This document shows, one piece after another, positions 31,032-33,303 of a stretch of DNA of 33,303 bases. The stretch's first letter is position 1. Every line of letters starts with the position of its first letter. The DNA is from Paraliobacillus sp044383835 (lineage in GTDB: Bacteria > Bacillota > Bacilli > Bacillales > Amphibacillaceae), in NCBI RefSeq assembly GCF_044383835.1, contig NZ_JBISEP010000031.1, forward strand, positions 1 through 33,303, given 5' to 3'. The translations under genes and the position numbers were made by a program. The notes under the pieces were generated by a model, which worked only from the letters and a program-made list of their open reading frames with translations, made no database searches and was not told the DNA's origin.

Positions 31032-32465
31032 TTAAAAGGATATCTCCTCATAATCAATATCGTAAATCAGGCTTCCTACTGACTTGATACGCTCATCAGT
31101 TAACTGCTGCACGTACTCAATATATCTTTCTTCCCACTCTTCTTCTGCTTCAGTACCTTCAGCAACTATTTCTGAAAAATCTCTTACATCTCCTCGCAAC
31201 TCCTCATAAAAAACAATTTTAGCACTAATAGCCAATTCTACATCTCCAAATGTAGCAAATAATGCATCATATTCATTACCAAATAAGCATTCTGAATTTA
31301 GTAGATCCAAATAATCGTGCAATGACACAAAATTCTCACGGATTATTCGTACTTTTTCCTTTTTATTATCACTTTCCATGATTCGGTCTACCAGTTCTCG
31401 CATTTTAATATCATTCATACGGTCATTTTCATTTAGCATTAATACGATTGGTTTTTCGCGTTCTTCCTCTTCTTTGATAATTAGCTTTTCGTAGTTACCT
31501 ATTTCAGCTGAAGTGTTTACTCTTTGAACCAATTCCTTCCGGTACAAATCGATATAAGAAGTAAGCTCTTCATCCGTTTCTAGTTCCTCCTGTAGACGAT
31601 TGAATGCTTCTTGAATCAATTTGGTTCTTTCATCGTCATTACAAGAAATTAGCATTTGATTCAGTTGGTCATATTGAACACTTGAAATTCTGACCTGATC
31701 AGCTCTTCCACCAGACAGAAGTGAAAAGATAGCATTATTGACCATTAACTCAAATATATTAAATAACTCAATGGTATAATTAAAACGCGATTTTTTCCCG
31801 AAATTTTTTAGAATATACATTAAATCTTGGTGACTAAATAAACGACAAAATTTTGTTTCCATTAATAGACGCTTTAAATACTGTTTAATGTAAAAAACCC
31901 CTTGGAGTCGCATATTATCAATGGCTAACGGGTAGTCAATACTCGCCATGGTATTTTGTGCTTCAAAAATAATATTATAATTGTTCATAAACACAGGTAA
32001 TGATTCATCAATGCTCAAATTATAAGCATCAACAGGAACATCTAATTTCTTCTTTTTAATCTCTTGATACAGTTGTTTAGCTTCTTCAAAATATTGCCAA
32101 AGCAATTTAATTCCTTCTGAATGTATTTCTTTCACACTGTCCCTACTAAATTGAGCAATAGCATCTTCCGGTTCTTTAAAGTGAAGTGCATAAGCATCCA
32201 AGGCATACTTCAGAGATACCATAATCCCTTGTGCTGTATCAGAAGACACTGAAGTACTTTCTCCTTGGGTATATTCTTGTATTAATTGCTGAAGAACTTG
32301 CATCATCTCTACTTGTATTTGATAAACTTTCTGACTGGAGATAAGCCCAACACGTTGACCTTCATTTAAAAGTGACAACATATACTGACTTTGTTTTAAC
32401 TTTGAGCGGTCAATAGTAATATTAGATAAAGACCTACTATAATCATGTGAGTTATCTAATCCCAT
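31032..32465 (-). CDS. DUF6179-like protein of unknown function
   Basis: A 477-residue, strongly helical, acidic soluble protein without signal peptide or membrane helix. From memory it fits the uncharacterised DUF6179 family, always found next to a DUF6323 gene. Visible parts: N-terminal KLKQSQYMLSLLNEGQRVGLIS, a central LQGVFYIKQYLKRLLMETKFCRLFS stretch, FELMVNNAIFSLLSGGRA, and an acidic end with EAEEEWEERYIEYVQQL. I see no catalytic motif. Its ATG overlaps the last ten bases of the upstream gene with AAGGGGATG as box, so the two are translationally coupled and the products probably act together. No terminator is evident after it. Confidence 0.6.
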   Translation of the reverse strand: MGLDNSHDYSRSLSNITIDRSKLKQSQYMLSLLNEGQRVGLISSQKVYQIQVEMMQVLQQLIQEYTQGESTSVSSDTAQGIMVSLKYALDAYALHFKEPEDAIAQFSRDSVKEIHSEGIKLLWQYFEEAKQLYQEIKKKKLDVPVDAYNLSIDESLPVFMNNYNIIFEAQNTMASIDYPLAIDNMRLQGVFYIKQYLKRLLMETKFCRLFSHQDLMYILKNFGKKSRFNYTIELFNIFELMVNNAIFSLLSGGRADQVRISSVQYDQLNQMLISCNDDERTKLIQEAFNRLQEELETDEELTSYIDLYRKELVQRVNTSAEIGNYEKLIIKEEEEREKPIVLMLNENDRMNDIKMRELVDRIMESDNKKEKVRIIRENFVSLHDYLDLLNSECLFGNEYDALFATFGDVELAISAKIVFYEELRGDVRDFSEIVAEGTEAEEEWEERYIEYVQQLTDERIKSVGSLIYDIDYEEISF

Positions 32466-32935
32466 GTTTTATCATCCCCTTGTAGCGGCGATTTGCCACT
32501 TATCAAATCACTTCTAAAGTTTTCTGCAAGTTGTTCCATTTTACTTCTCAATAGTTCTACAGAACCAGCACATGAACCGTTAAAATAATCCATCATCTGA
32601 TTAATTAGTTTTACATCGTTAATTTTATCTTCTGTTTCATTCCTCAGATAATAAAATATCTCTTGAAGATCATTTAATGTCTCAACATAATGATTCTGAT
32701 CCATATAGGGGGATGCAGCATACAATTCAATTAATTCCTTTAATACCTCTGTGCTCAACTCAACTCGTGCATAATCATGAAGAACTTTATTTCTAGAAGT
32801 AATCATTGTTTTCACATCATTTGGGGTAAGAACCAAACCGTACTCTTTAGTTTTATCATTTAGAGCAACTATGTCCCTCACCGTTTTCGATTCAGGAGAA
32901 AGTTGAACAGAATTAAAAAAATGGGATAAATTCAA
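32456..32935 (-). CDS. DUF6323-like protein of unknown function
   Basis: A 159-residue helical soluble protein. Blocks such as LNDKTKEYGLVLTPNDVKTMITSRNKVLHDYARVEL, PYMDQNHYVETLNDLQEIFYYLRNETEDKINDVKLI and MDYFNGSCAGSVELL match the DUF6323 family as I remember it. It is first in a two-gene unit and overlaps the next start codon by ten bases. AAAGGATGAG precedes the ATG. No enzyme motif seen; function unknown. The fixed pairing suggests a two-component complex. Confidence 0.65.
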   Translation of the reverse strand: MNLSHFFNSVQLSPESKTVRDIVALNDKTKEYGLVLTPNDVKTMITSRNKVLHDYARVELSTEVLKELIELYAASPYMDQNHYVETLNDLQEIFYYLRNETEDKINDVKLINQMMDYFNGSCAGSVELLRSKMEQLAENFRSDLISGKSPLQGDDKTWD

Positions 32936-32981
32936 AGCTTCTCATCCTTTCTATATTTTTAAACTTTTTTCGATAAAATCA

Positions 32982-33010
32982 TTGACTTTCGATTCGGTTT
33001 ATGTTATGAT
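32982..33010 (+). promoter_or_regulatory. Plus-strand sigma-A promoter of a possible small RNA
   Basis: -35 TTGACT (32982-32987), 17-base spacer, -10 TATGAT (33005-33010). It points away from the DUF6323-like gene and lies in that gene's 5' untranslated region. Confidence 0.7.
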
Positions 33011-33039
33011 TTATTATAATGGTATTTTTGTGTAAATAT

Positions 33040-33068
33040 AATTTATCCCATTTGTTTACATATGTCAA
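33040..33068 (-). promoter_or_regulatory. Promoter of the DUF6323/DUF6179-like pair
   Basis: On the minus strand, -35 TTGACA (33063-33068), 17-base spacer, -10 TAAATT (33040-33045), about 105 bases upstream of the ATG. It lies inside the region read as RNA on the other strand. Confidence 0.6.
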
Positions 33069-33173
33069 TAGGTTTGCTAATCTTATAATAAATAATAGAC
33101 CTATTAAGATGTATTTGTTTCGCCTGTATAATAAACATACTAAGATTAGTAGTGTAATATCGGTTGTACAATA

Positions 33174-33214
33174 AATGACGTTGGTGAGTAAAAAAACTCA
33201 CAAACGTCATTTTT
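33174..33214 (+). terminator. Strong terminator of the plus-strand RNA
   Basis: AATGACGTTGGTGAGT pairs with ACTCACAAACGTCATT (one mismatched step) around a run of A's, followed by TTTTT. Confidence 0.9.
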
Positions 33215-33265
33215 AAATTCATGTTCTAATTGATGGCCTCATTTTTATTTGAACATCTATAAAAG

Positions 33266-33303
33266 GCGAGGAATAATGTTTATTCCGCTGCGGAAATCCG
33301 CTT
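33266..33303. repeat. Left edge of a GC-rich palindromic repeat, cut by the window end
   Basis: TTATTCCGCTGCGGAAATCCGCTT contains GCGGA and TCCGC arms and differs sharply in base composition from the surroundings. I remember the same string opening a dispersed Bacillaceae intergenic repeat. Only the edge is visible. Confidence 0.35.

Larger units (their letters stand above)
33018..33214 (+). ncRNA. Candidate small RNA of about 195 nt
   Basis: Defined by the promoter at 32982-33010 and the terminator at 33174-33214. Two long-range pairings are visible: AATAGGT (33067-33073) with ACCTATT (33099-33105), and CTAATCTT (33077-33084) with AAGATTAG (33142-33149). They cross, so a pseudoknot is possible. 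A 51-codon ORF begins with an ATG at 33019, at or next to the expected start site; it has no ribosome binding site, so a leaderless peptide is the alternative. No known RNA family recognised. Confidence 0.45.

Overview
The window looks like a chromosomal stretch of a low-GC Gram-positive Bacillaceae. It resembles the Oceanobacillus/Virgibacillus type, although the genus is inferred only. The grounds are an AT-rich base composition, strong AAGGAGG-type ribosome binding sites, CcpA cre-like boxes, GTG and TTG starts, and Bacillus-type genes (mhqO/mhqD, aadK-like, a GH4 malA/glvA-like hydrolase, LicR-like and CdaR-like regulators). Nearly all genes lie on the minus strand.

Left part (1-6275): two small proteins of unknown function; a Mn2+-type yybP-ykoY riboswitch with its own terminator ahead of a CaCA-family cation antiporter; a seven-copy 52-bp tandem repeat in which each unit can fold; an M20 amidohydrolase of the AllC/HyuC type; and an MFS efflux-type transporter.

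Sugar region (6275-12865): a PTS locus read leftwards from a promoter that carries a cre box between -35 and -10. The order is EIIC (Lac/cellobiose family), a LicR-type PRD regulator, EIIB, EIIA, a stand-alone protein resembling the C-terminal domain of the RarA/MgsA AAA+ ATPase, a terminator, and a separate GH4 6-phospho-alpha-glucosidase. A Lac-type PTS beside an alpha-specific GH4 enzyme is an uncommon pairing.

Quinone and glycerate region (13200-19600): mhqD and mhqO (thiol-reactive quinone response) with operator-like palindromes, and a badly frameshifted mhqR repressor gene. Then a glycerate-use cluster: a CdaR-type regulator, a GntP-family permease and glycerate kinase, with a cre box and hairpin between regulator and permease.

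Accessory region (19850-24300): a likely type I toxin (31-aa holin-like peptide) with a convergent antisense promoter; an aminoglycoside 6-adenylyltransferase; and a run of small membrane proteins and lipoproteins, several broken by stops or frameshifts.

Right part (24290-33303): an ASCH protein and an ABC-F ATPase whose leader holds a 42-codon upstream ORF and two intrinsic terminators, which looks like an antibiotic-sensing attenuator. Then a GNAT enzyme; a DUF1835-type protein flanked by two decayed IS30-family transposase copies; a sigma-70 region 4 remnant with a membrane anti-sigma-like partner; an overlapping gene pair of unknown function that I recognise as DUF6323/DUF6179-like; and a possible structured small RNA with its own promoter and terminator.
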